A stretch of DNA of 57,284 nucleotides. Origin: Alphaproteobacteria bacterium. Its GTDB lineage: Bacteria; Pseudomonadota; Alphaproteobacteria; Micavibrionales; Micavibrionaceae. The notes under the pieces were generated by a model that saw nothing but the letters and a program-made list of their open reading frames with translations, was not told the origin of the DNA and made no database searches. Shown piece by piece: positions 33,381-41,811 of the stretch. The first letter of the stretch is position 1, and each line of letters opens with the position of its first letter. Position numbers and translations under genes: made by a program. The stretch lies in contig NVTV01000006.1 of NCBI GenBank assembly GCA_002401695.1, positions 18,947 to 76,230 on the forward strand. The letters run 5' to 3'.

Positions 33381-35066
33381 ATGAAACCACTGAATGAATG
33401 GAGTTATTTGAAGGGCAATATCAAAGTTCCCCTTCTGAAAGAGACGATTGGTGCTTGTCTGGATCGCATGGCGGCGCAACATCCTAACGATCTGGCACTG
33501 GTGGTCCCTCATCAGGACATCAGATGGACTTATCTTGAATATCAGGAAAAGATAAATCAATTTGCCCTGGGGCTGGTCGCTTTGGGGGTGAAGAAATTCG
33601 ACCGTGTTGGCATCTGGGCACCTAATTGTTCTGAATGGTGTCTGGCTCAATTTGCGACTGCTAAAATCGGTGCAATCCTTGTGTGTATCAACCCGGCTTA
33701 TCGGCTGTCTGAACTGGAGTATGCTCTTAATAAAGTAGAATGCAAGGTTCTTATCATGGCTGGATCGTTCAAGAAAAGTGATTATTTGGGCATGATTTAT
33801 GAGTTGGCACCAGAATTGACTAATTCTGATGCGGGGGCATTAAAGGCGGAACGTCTCCCTCATCTTAAGGTGGTGATCAGTCTTGGCGGTGATAAGTCTA
33901 ATGGTATGTATCTCTTTTCCGAAGTCATGGAAATGTTGCCAGCGGGTGGGGAAGGTGTTTTGACAGGGATTGGGGCATCACTTGATCCGTATGACGCCAT
34001 CAATATTCAATTTACAAGTGGCACCACAGGTAGCCCCAAAGGAGCCACGCTGACCCATCACAATATCCTTAATAATGGCTATATGGTGGGCGAAGCTTTA
34101 AACCTTGATCATAAGGACAGACTATGTATCCCCGTGCCGCTCTATCATTGTTTTGGTATGGTGATGGGGAATTTGGCTTGTCTTTCCCACGGCGCGGCAG
34201 TTGTCCTGCCCGGACCTGGTTTTGATCCGGCCATAACATTGAAAGTGGTATCGCAAGAGAAATGTACCGGCCTTTACGGAGTGCCGACAATGTTCATCGC
34301 AATGCTTTCTGAGCTTGACGGGAACAGCTACGACTTGTCCTCTTTGCGAACAGGAATTACCGCAGGCGCCCCTTGTCCTGAAGAGGTGATGAAGAATGTA
34401 ATGCGTCATCTGAACATGAAGGACATATTGAACGCTTATGGCCAAACTGAAACAAGTCCTGTTAATCATATTACGCTGGCAGACGATAGTTTGCAAAGGC
34501 GTGTGTCCAGTGTTGGCAAAGCCTGCCCGCATGTTGAGATAAAAATAATTAATGAAGATGGGCAGACCCTACTCCTTGAAAAACAGGGAGAAATCTGTTG
34601 TCGAGGCTACAATGTCATGTTGGGATATTGGAATGATGACCAGCAAACACAACAAACGATTGATCGCGATGGTTGGCTGCATTCTGGTGATTTAGGGGCC
34701 ATGGATTGTGATGGTTATGTCAAAATAACAGGCCGTATAAAAGACATGATTATTCGGGGAGGAGAGAATATTTATCCCCGTGAAGTGGAAGAGTTTCTGC
34801 ATGGCCATCCTGCCATCGAAGATGTGCAGGTTTTTGGTATCCCACATGAGAAATTCGGAGAGCAGGTTTGTGTCTGGATCATTCTGAAGACGGGGGAATT
34901 TCTTCAGGAGGGCGACATCCTGGACTATTGCCGCAATGAAATAGCCTATTTCAAGATCCCCCAAGTTATCAAGTTTGTAGATGAATTCCCTGTGACGGTA
35001 ACAGGAAAACCGTTGAAATATATTATGCGAGAAATGATGCAGGATAGTTTTAACCTTAATTTGTAG
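33381..35066 (+). CDS. AMP-forming acyl-CoA synthetase
   Basis: This roughly 561-residue ANL-family enzyme activates a carboxylic acid to its CoA thioester via an acyl-adenylate. FTSGTTGSPKGATLTH is the ATP loop, AYGQTETSP and GWLHSGDLG are the A5 and A7-type motifs, and TGKPLKY holds the catalytic Lys. The ATG at 33381 has GAGG upstream; the frame also has a TTG at 33366 that would lie in that site. In this island it would activate the acid released by the amidase. Medium- or long-chain fatty acids are likely but not provable. Confidence 0.92.
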   Translation: MKPLNEWSYLKGNIKVPLLKETIGACLDRMAAQHPNDLALVVPHQDIRWTYLEYQEKINQFALGLVALGVKKFDRVGIWAPNCSEWCLAQFATAKIGAILVCINPAYRLSELEYALNKVECKVLIMAGSFKKSDYLGMIYELAPELTNSDAGALKAERLPHLKVVISLGGDKSNGMYLFSEVMEMLPAGGEGVLTGIGASLDPYDAINIQFTSGTTGSPKGATLTHHNILNNGYMVGEALNLDHKDRLCIPVPLYHCFGMVMGNLACLSHGAAVVLPGPGFDPAITLKVVSQEKCTGLYGVPTMFIAMLSELDGNSYDLSSLRTGITAGAPCPEEVMKNVMRHLNMKDILNAYGQTETSPVNHITLADDSLQRRVSSVGKACPHVEIKIINEDGQTLLLEKQGEICCRGYNVMLGYWNDDQQTQQTIDRDGWLHSGDLGAMDCDGYVKITGRIKDMIIRGGENIYPREVEEFLHGHPAIEDVQVFGIPHEKFGEQVCVWIILKTGEFLQEGDILDYCRNEIAYFKIPQVIKFVDEFPVTVTGKPLKYIMREMMQDSFNLNL

Positions 35067-35076
35067 AGGAAAAAAA

Positions 35077-36225
35077 ATGGATATTGAGTCTTACGATAAT
35101 TCGCGTACAAAAGATGGATTGATCCCAGTTCTTTCGCTTGCAATCATTGGGGCGGTGGCAACCGTTTTTGTGGTGTTGCTCCCTTCACTGGTGGACGGGT
35201 TCATTTCAAACCTGGGATTAGACGAAAGTGAGGCAGGGTTTATCGCCTCCTCTGACATGGCAGGTTATACGCTGGCGACTCTTTTTGCGGTGTTGTGGAT
35301 CCATCGATTAAACTGGCGCACTGTTATTATAAGTGCCTTGTTGCTCTTCATCGTTGTGAACTTTATTTGTACTTTTGCTTCTACTTTCCATGAATTTCTA
35401 ATATTGCGGTTTATTACCGGTTTTTCAGCCGGGACGGTGTTGGCAACGGCTGTTGCCGCAATGGGAAAAACCAGCAACCCTGACCGGGCTTTTGGTTTTT
35501 GGATCATAGGACAATTGATGATGGGATCCCTTGGACTTCTCATATTGCCTTCAATCGTTGAGAAGTATGGCATGTCCGGTATTTTCATCATGCTTGCAGT
35601 ATTTGCTTTACCAGCTTTGTTGATGGCTAGATTTGTACCAGTTGGGGCGGGAAATGATGGTGATTTAGCCGAGGCCCAGGCGGCACCTAATCAGAAGTTT
35701 TTAGCTGTTATGGGAATATTTGCAATCTTTTTGATCTATATCGGCATAACATCTGTATGGGCATATTTCGCCCGGATGGGAGGGTCTATTGGTCTTTCTG
35801 CACAAGTCATTGGGGTGAGCTTGTCCATTGCCTCTTTAGCGGGCATTGCGGGGGCTGTTGGCGCGACAATAATTGGGATAAAAATGGGACGAACGTTTCC
35901 CCTGTTATTTGCTATCGGTTGTGTGAGTATAGCGATGTTAATATTGCTACAGGACGTTAACCAAACATTATTTCTTCTTGCTGGGTGTCTATTCTTATTT
36001 GGATGGTGTTTCATGGTTCCATACTTGATGGGCGCTATTGCTATTATCGATAAGGGAGGGCGCCTTCTTTCCTTAGCGAATACGGCAATTGGGGCGGGTT
36101 TGGTGGTTGGGCCAAGTGTTGGGGCAATACTGATAACCGCAGACGGGTATGGAAGAATAAATTTTTATGGGTTACTTCTAATAATGGTTGGCATGGGCCT
36201 AATGATTCCTTTAAGTAGGCGTTAA
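35077..36225 (+). CDS. MFS transporter
   Basis: This 382-residue inner-membrane protein has about 12 hydrophobic helices and an MFS-like loop with RFITGFSAGTVLATAVAAMG and a central hydrophilic break (about 195-210, EAQAAPNQK). It starts 10 bp after the synthetase stop with AGAGGAAA upstream. It is the last gene before the right-hand repeat, and is the probable inner-membrane importer of the island's substrate. Confidence 0.88.
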   Translation: MDIESYDNSRTKDGLIPVLSLAIIGAVATVFVVLLPSLVDGFISNLGLDESEAGFIASSDMAGYTLATLFAVLWIHRLNWRTVIISALLLFIVVNFICTFASTFHEFLILRFITGFSAGTVLATAVAAMGKTSNPDRAFGFWIIGQLMMGSLGLLILPSIVEKYGMSGIFIMLAVFALPALLMARFVPVGAGNDGDLAEAQAAPNQKFLAVMGIFAIFLIYIGITSVWAYFARMGGSIGLSAQVIGVSLSIASLAGIAGAVGATIIGIKMGRTFPLLFAIGCVSIAMLILLQDVNQTLFLLAGCLFLFGWCFMVPYLMGAIAIIDKGGRLLSLANTAIGAGLVVGPSVGAILITADGYGRINFYGLLLIMVGMGLMIPLSRR

Positions 36226-36548
36226 ATAATGGGCAATAGGCCTAAACTTACAGGTCGTTTTGTAAAAACTGGCTGAACGTGCGATTTTATTTCTACATAT
36301 TACTCACATATAATTGCCTAAAAAAACTCACATGCGTACTAGCTTGCTGCTTTCCACTAAATTATCTGTTTAGGACAAGAGTGGTTACTAACTAGAGGAT
36401 TTTCTTTTGATCTTTATCTTCCATTGTTAGTGAGTATTTAAAATTGACTCAGTAATTGCAGATTTCTTGACCCACTTCATTGTTTAATTCCCCAACTGCT
36501 CATAAGGGGGGGGAATTAACTTTCTCTAATGTAGGTTTTATTGACATC
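36226..36548. other. intergenic AT-rich stretch, no gene seen
   Basis: These roughly 320 bases between the transporter gene and the right repeat have no open frame of note. A G-run near 36505 and low-complexity AT tracts are all that stands out. Confidence 0.5.
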
Positions 36549-36915
36549 AGTAATTCTCAAAATATTTAATTGTTCATGAAGTATATTGCAAAAATTCTTC
36601 CTACAGTTCAAGAAGACGTTTTTTTGCATTAGCTTATAAAAAATTAATTGAACGCGCTGAGTCGGCTTTAAAATGGCTTATTTAAAGCCGAAAACTTACA
36701 CATTATTTTACACATACACACTTTAAATTAAAAATAAACTATATTTATCAAATGGATAGCATTGCGCACCGTGGAATCATAATTCGCGTGTCGGGGGTTC
36801 AAGTCCCTCTCCCGCTACCAAACATCTCTCAATTAAAACAAATGCTTAACTTTTTAGATCAACCATTCTTTCCTAAAGTTTCCAAAAATCAGCTATTTTC
36901 TGTTTCTTTCCATCA
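36549..36915. repeat. right copy of the long direct repeat flanking the BMC island
   Basis: This is the partner of 19899-20288 in the same orientation. It keeps the shared arm blocks, the tRNA 3' half and the downstream flank. A local inverted repeat GGCTTTAAA / TTTAAAGCC (about 36663-36689) is better preserved here than in the left copy. Confidence 0.85.
36771..36820 (+). tRNA. tRNA (CAU, Met or Ile2) 3'-half relic, possible att site
   Basis: The same half tRNA as at 20121-20170 is present with one base change in the anticodon stem (TTCGC instead of TCCGC, still pairing). The 5' acceptor and D-arm are absent. Its match to the left relic defines candidate attachment cores of the intervening 16.6 kb. 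Confidence 0.78.
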
Positions 36916-37081
36916 ACTTTATGGCTCTGGCAGTGCCTTTTTTTTTGTTTGCGTGCAAACCAGAATTTAAAATTACACATCTTTTGCATTTAAAGTTGAA
37001 CCACCCTTTTATTAGTAAGGCCAACCGGATATCTGCCTATATATAGCGAGGTCTCCTGTGTGATGAGTGTAGGTTCCAATG

Positions 37082-39667
37082 TTAATGAGTGTAGGCAAAA
37101 GTCAGTCCCCAGGTTCGTGGGCGATTGATGATCGGCGTGTTATACTCGAAATTCCTCTCGACAAACAGCCGGGCCCGCTGGTCCCAGACATTATCGACAA
37201 AGAGAGACATTTCCCAATTTTTCGCCCTGATAGTGAAGCGAACCAGGCCCATATCATAGGCGGATGATTTCTCCAAAGGCCTTTTCTGGGCCCGGCGATA
37301 GATGGCCCCCACATGCTGGTAAGCCACAAACAGGCTGCCCTCTAGGTCGTCCGATAGGTCGAAGGAATAATCCAGGGAAATATTATATGACAGTTTGGGC
37401 ACACCGGGGACATCATCACCTTTGTGGGCGCTGATGTTAAAGACGTCTTCGGAAAATTCCGCATCAGTATAGGACCCGCTTATGATAATTTCCAGACTAT
37501 CAAGGGGAATAAAGCTGGTCTCCAGTTCAAAACCGCGGCTGATGGCCCCGCCGGCATTCTCCGTGAAGCCAAAGCCGCATTCCAGCCGCCGTGTCGACTG
37601 TATATCCGACCAGTTAATATAGAAAATAGAGGCATTCACGAGCATCTTTTTATTCAGAAAACTGTTTTTGCTGCCGATTTCATAATTCCAGATATGGTCA
37701 GAGTGATAGCCTTTCGGACCTTCGGTGAGGCCAAGGGCGGCAAGATCCGGGCCGCAGAGGTCCATTGGGATAAAGTCGTTGGCACCGCCAAGGCGAAAGC
37801 CGCGGACCGCCTGGGTATAGAGCAGGCTATTTTCACTAATCTGGTAACTTAGGTGGAATTTGGGATTAAGGCCATCTTCTGACAGGGAGGACTGATACTG
37901 GGAGTAACCGCCAGCGAAAAAACCGTTGGACCAGATTGTGAAAATCTGTTTATAGTCAAAATAGCGCAGGCCCAATGTTGCCCTAAGGTTGGATGTCAGA
38001 TCGTAACTGCCTTCCAAGAAGATAGCCCGCTGACGTTCGTCAAAGGTCAGTTCTGATTCAAACAAAATATCCCTGCGGCCATAAGCCTCACTAATGTCTC
38101 CATTTGCATTGTCAAAACCGTAAGCAGGCACAAATTGCTGATAACTCAGGTCCTGATTAGACTGAAAATAGCCGATGATCCATTCATAGTTTTCTCGTTG
38201 CTTTGACAGGAGCCTGGTTTCAAATGAGTAATTTTTGATGTCCGATGTGTTCCGGGCATAAAAAGGTACCGGATTATAGTCATGTTGGGCCAGGAAATGG
38301 GTGAAGTCATTAGTGTCGATGATGCGACGGTCGAACAGGGAAAAGGTCGTGAACAGTTCAACAGCCTCAAAACTATAGGTCGCTGAGGCACTATAGATGG
38401 AAAATTTGTCCTCATAAGGTTCCTCAACCGCCCTGACCTGCTCCAAAATACCCACGCCCTGATTTATGTTGGACGAGGAACTGCCGCCGAGTTTTGTTAT
38501 CTGATGGAGGAATTTAGCCGAGACCGTGAGCTTTTCCGTGGCTTTAAGTTTCAAACCAAGGCGCCCGCCTGTTGTTTTCTCGTCGTTAACATTTTCGGTA
38601 TTGAGTAAAACATTATCAATATATCCGCTGATCGTGCGGTCATAAGCGGTCAGCCGAACGGCTAGTTTATCGGCCACCAGCGGCAGGTTGATCATGCCGT
38701 TGAGATGGATATTGATCCCGCCTTGTTCGGTGGTGGATAATTGACCGGAAACTTTTGCCGCCATCCTGTCCGTTTCCGGGTTTCTGGTTAGGATGCGAAT
38801 GGTTCCGGACATGGAACCGGCACCATAAAGGGTGCCCTGGGGACCGCGGATGACTTCGACCCGCTCCACATCAAACAGCTTCAGGTCCGGGTTATATCCG
38901 TTAAAGGCGACCGGCACTTCGTCAATGTAAATGCCGACGGTTGCCCGGTTGCCCGGTTCGTCGCCGGCGGTTACGGACGTGCTGGCTGTAATGCCGCGGA
39001 TGACCATTTTCTGCTGGCCTGGCCCCCGGTCGAGAAACGATAGGCTGGGGATTACCCGGGAATAGCCCCGAAAATCATCGGCTCCAAATTTTTCGAGCCG
39101 CATTTCGGACATAGCCTGGATGCTCTGAGGCACCTTTTGAAGGTTTTGGAGCCTTTTGGCGGAGGTGACCAATATTTCCTCGAAATAGGCCTTCGAGTCA
39201 GAATCTTTCTCAGCATCTATGGGGTCAGGGTGGCCACTGACGGGGGGGCGGGGACGTGAATTTTTGATGATAAGCCCGGAAGAGGGGAGTCCGCTGTCCG
39301 AACCTGAGAATGATTTCTTTCGGGCGATGGGGTCTTCAAGGATAACAATGGTATGGTTTTCAGTATATTTATATTTCAGGCCAGTTCCGGATAGGAGCAG
39401 GGCTAAAGCGTCAACGGTTTCAAACGTGCCCTTGATTGAGGTGAGAAGGCGGATATCTTTGACCAGGTCTTTCTGAAAATATATCTGACAACGAGCCTGT
39501 TCCGCGAACGACATTAATGCCATCGACAACCCTTGTTCCCGGATGTCGATGGTTATTTCTTCAGACACTGAATTTTTGCTCATTACCATCAGGGACATGA
39601 GGCCAATCATCAGTGTTGCCGCCGTTTTTTTATAAACGCCGGGTATATGTCTTCTCTGTGAAGACAT
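37082..39667 (-). CDS. TonB-dependent receptor with STN signalling domain
   Basis: This 861-residue FecA-type receptor has a signal region (about 1-35), an N-terminal STN domain (about 36-112, with LSMALMSFAEQARCQIYFQK and LTSIKGTFETVDALALLLSG), a linker, the TonB-box-like EEILVTSAKR, a plug with RGPQGTLYGAGSMSGTIRI, and a barrel. The STN domain contacts the FecR protein to signal ligand binding. It ends YTH rather than in Phe, which is unusual for a barrel. The genes for its FecR and FecI partners precede it on the same strand. The ligand is unknown. Confidence 0.93.
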   Translation of the reverse strand: MSSQRRHIPGVYKKTAATLMIGLMSLMVMSKNSVSEEITIDIREQGLSMALMSFAEQARCQIYFQKDLVKDIRLLTSIKGTFETVDALALLLSGTGLKYKYTENHTIVILEDPIARKKSFSGSDSGLPSSGLIIKNSRPRPPVSGHPDPIDAEKDSDSKAYFEEILVTSAKRLQNLQKVPQSIQAMSEMRLEKFGADDFRGYSRVIPSLSFLDRGPGQQKMVIRGITASTSVTAGDEPGNRATVGIYIDEVPVAFNGYNPDLKLFDVERVEVIRGPQGTLYGAGSMSGTIRILTRNPETDRMAAKVSGQLSTTEQGGINIHLNGMINLPLVADKLAVRLTAYDRTISGYIDNVLLNTENVNDEKTTGGRLGLKLKATEKLTVSAKFLHQITKLGGSSSSNINQGVGILEQVRAVEEPYEDKFSIYSASATYSFEAVELFTTFSLFDRRIIDTNDFTHFLAQHDYNPVPFYARNTSDIKNYSFETRLLSKQRENYEWIIGYFQSNQDLSYQQFVPAYGFDNANGDISEAYGRRDILFESELTFDERQRAIFLEGSYDLTSNLRATLGLRYFDYKQIFTIWSNGFFAGGYSQYQSSLSEDGLNPKFHLSYQISENSLLYTQAVRGFRLGGANDFIPMDLCGPDLAALGLTEGPKGYHSDHIWNYEIGSKNSFLNKKMLVNASIFYINWSDIQSTRRLECGFGFTENAGGAISRGFELETSFIPLDSLEIIISGSYTDAEFSEDVFNISAHKGDDVPGVPKLSYNISLDYSFDLSDDLEGSLFVAYQHVGAIYRRAQKRPLEKSSAYDMGLVRFTIRAKNWEMSLFVDNVWDQRARLFVERNFEYNTPIINRPRTWGLTFAYTH

Positions 39668-39769
39668 GCCCGTCTTTTCCTCTCCTGGTATCCCCGGGCA
39701 TTATAACCTGTGGATTTTTTATATCGCCGGCCCTTGCGGTTCCTGGTCCGGTCATTTTAGTTTTCGCTT

Positions 39770-40810
39770 TTATTGGTCTTTCTCAAAAATCAAAGTGACC
39801 AGCGGGGTGAGCTGGACAATAGTGATGGGCAGGGCGGTTTCCATGGCATTGAGATAACCGTCAACCTGCTTGGTATTAAATATTCCTCCGCCTTCAATAT
39901 TACCGACAGAGGCATCAACAATGATAATCTTTGATGAGGTATAATGATTTAACTCTGCGACAATTTCGCTCAGTTTCATGCCATCAAAATAGAGGGTGTC
40001 ATTTTTCCAAGCAGTTGTTTTTCTGAGGCTTTCTTCGTCCATGGCCTGGATGGCATTGGATACTGAGTCGAGCCGGATGCGCTGCCCGAAAATAAGTTTA
40101 TTTTGGGTCAGGTCCGCCTGACCGGACGGGCTTTTCTGTGGCTGTATTTCGACAATGCCTTCCAGAACTGTAACGTCAACAATGGCGGTCCGTTGATTGA
40201 TGTTAAAGGCAGTTCCCACAGCCCTGACATTGCCCTGTTGGGTTGCCACGACGAAGGGCCGGTTGTTATCCTTGGCTACCGTAAAATAGGCTTCGCCCTT
40301 ATTCAAGGTGATATGCCGTTGCGTGTCGGTATAAGTGACAACGATATCCGTATCTGTATTCAGTTGGATTTCAGAGCCATCGGCCAGGGTGATCAGGCGT
40401 GTGCCGTCATAGTCGGTGACAAAATGATTGTCGCCCAGCCTCATAAGGCTGTTGCCCCCAGTAAAGGCAATAAATGACACCAGTAGGACAGCAGCGATGG
40501 CAGTTATTTTTTTGAGAAAAGGTATTTTTGTGTTTTTATCGGGATTGCCCCGGGACTGGATCAGTTGATTAAGCTCATCAGGAAGGGCTTCCGGCACGGC
40601 CTTGTAGACGCCGCTCAGGATATCGACATTATGGGAAATACTGGAAATTTCATCATAAATTTCCCTGTGGCGGGGCTTCTCAGCTAACCATTTCTGGAAA
40701 TTTTTCCGGTCGCTGTTTTTGCAGTCACTGGACTCCATCAGGACAAGCCAGTCGCTGGCCTGTTTCTGGAGGTTTTCAAGGTCCATACTTACGCCTTCTT
40801 GATTACGCAT
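39770..40810 (-). CDS. FecR-family anti-sigma factor / signal transducer
   Basis: This 346-residue inner-membrane protein has an N-terminal cytosolic domain (DUF4880-like, with DWLVLMESSDCKN, FQKWLAEKPRHREIYDEI) that binds the sigma factor. One transmembrane helix follows (about 96-115, KITAIAAVLLVSFIAFTGG), then a periplasmic FecR domain (LITLADGSEIQLNTDT, GEAYFTVAKD, GNVRAVGTAFN) and a C-terminal STN-like piece. It starts one base into the sigma gene stop (TAATG) with GGAG 6 bp upstream. It links the receptor at 37082 to the sigma factor. Confidence 0.94.
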   Translation of the reverse strand: MRNQEGVSMDLENLQKQASDWLVLMESSDCKNSDRKNFQKWLAEKPRHREIYDEISSISHNVDILSGVYKAVPEALPDELNQLIQSRGNPDKNTKIPFLKKITAIAAVLLVSFIAFTGGNSLMRLGDNHFVTDYDGTRLITLADGSEIQLNTDTDIVVTYTDTQRHITLNKGEAYFTVAKDNNRPFVVATQQGNVRAVGTAFNINQRTAIVDVTVLEGIVEIQPQKSPSGQADLTQNKLIFGQRIRLDSVSNAIQAMDEESLRKTTAWKNDTLYFDGMKLSEIVAELNHYTSSKIIIVDASVGNIEGGGIFNTKQVDGYLNAMETALPITIVQLTPLVTLIFEKDQ

Positions 40811-41418
40811 TAGTGTCTCCGTTTGAGGTTTTCAGGGGCGCAGACAAAGTCATGGTGCCCCTTAAAACTTATGACATTGTCTTTTCTGACGACCAGGCCC
40901 TTTTTGCAGACAGTAAGCGCCTTAGCCAGATGTTTTTCCACCGTTTTCACCGAGATGATCATTTCACTGGCAATTTCTTTATAAGAAAGATTATGAAACT
41001 TTCTTAAGATAAAGGCTTGGCGGCATTTAGGAGGCAGGCCGATGATGACCTCAGATAACATCTGTAAATATTGTTTTTGTAAATAACATTCCTCAGGGTT
41101 AATTGTGGAATGTTTAGTCAGTTCAATTTGGTCCTCTGCATAACAGGCATTTTTTACCCGCCGGGTATTTCTTTTCCGCATCATGTCAGTCGCCAAATTG
41201 TTGGCGATGGTAAAAATGAAGGCCCTGGGGAACTCAATGTTCTTAAGGTCCTTAACATTTTGCAGCCGGACAAATGTTTCGTGAAGGATATCCTCTGCAT
41301 CCTCCGCAGACTGAATTTTTTTATAAAGAAACCCTCTGACAGAGGTTTCATATTCACGATAAAGAGTTTCTACGATTTGTGCACGTTTCCGTTGATCATG
41401 CAATTTTTTTTCATGCAT
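40810..41418 (-). CDS. FecI-type ECF sigma factor
   Basis: This 202-residue extracytoplasmic-function sigma factor has sigma2 (about 20-90, with AEDILHETFVRLQ and FIFTIANNLATDMMRKR) and sigma4 (about 125-180, LPPKCRQAFILRKFHNLSYKEIA). It would direct transcription of its receptor operon when released by FecR. Order sigma-antisigma-receptor and one-base overlap show a single operon. Confidence 0.94.
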   Translation of the reverse strand: MHEKKLHDQRKRAQIVETLYREYETSVRGFLYKKIQSAEDAEDILHETFVRLQNVKDLKNIEFPRAFIFTIANNLATDMMRKRNTRRVKNACYAEDQIELTKHSTINPEECYLQKQYLQMLSEVIIGLPPKCRQAFILRKFHNLSYKEIASEMIISVKTVEKHLAKALTVCKKGLVVRKDNVISFKGHHDFVCAPENLKRRH

Positions 41419-41811
41419 TTTTCACCTTTTATTCCCCCCTCTTTTGCCCCGTTAAAGTTTATTTGTGCTCTAGGACACAATACTTAAACGTGTGAGTTTT
41501 GTATTTCCCCCATGTCGAAAAAAAATATTTTTTTGGCTGGGGGTTTTTGCAGTGCTAACCCGTTTTATGTTCGCCTGACTGTTGCATTTCCACTTCTTCT
41601 GGTGGGTGTTTAATCGCTTTTTACCCCGGTAATGCAACTGTCGTGCGAAAATATAGCCACAAAAGGAGGAAAAAACAATCAGCAATACCCAAAAAATCTA
41701 AATGCAGAAGGCCAATTACACCATTTGGCTGGTTTGTAAGCCGTAGTTCCATCATGGGGGGATCAATGGAAAATTTATTTTCCAAAAAATAATTACTAAG
41801 GGAGGTTCTAG
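41419..41811. other. divergent promoter region between sigma factor and receptor genes
   Basis: These 393 bases separate the minus-strand FecI operon from the plus-strand receptor at 41812. They are AT-rich with no believable gene. GGGAGG stands 7 bp before the receptor ATG. Both promoters should lie here but no clear boxes were identified. Confidence 0.45.

Noticed and set aside
36752..36970. 72-residue frame across the right tRNA relic
   Set aside because: The RVSGVQVPLPLP stretch is a well-known spurious translation of a tRNA T-arm and acceptor.
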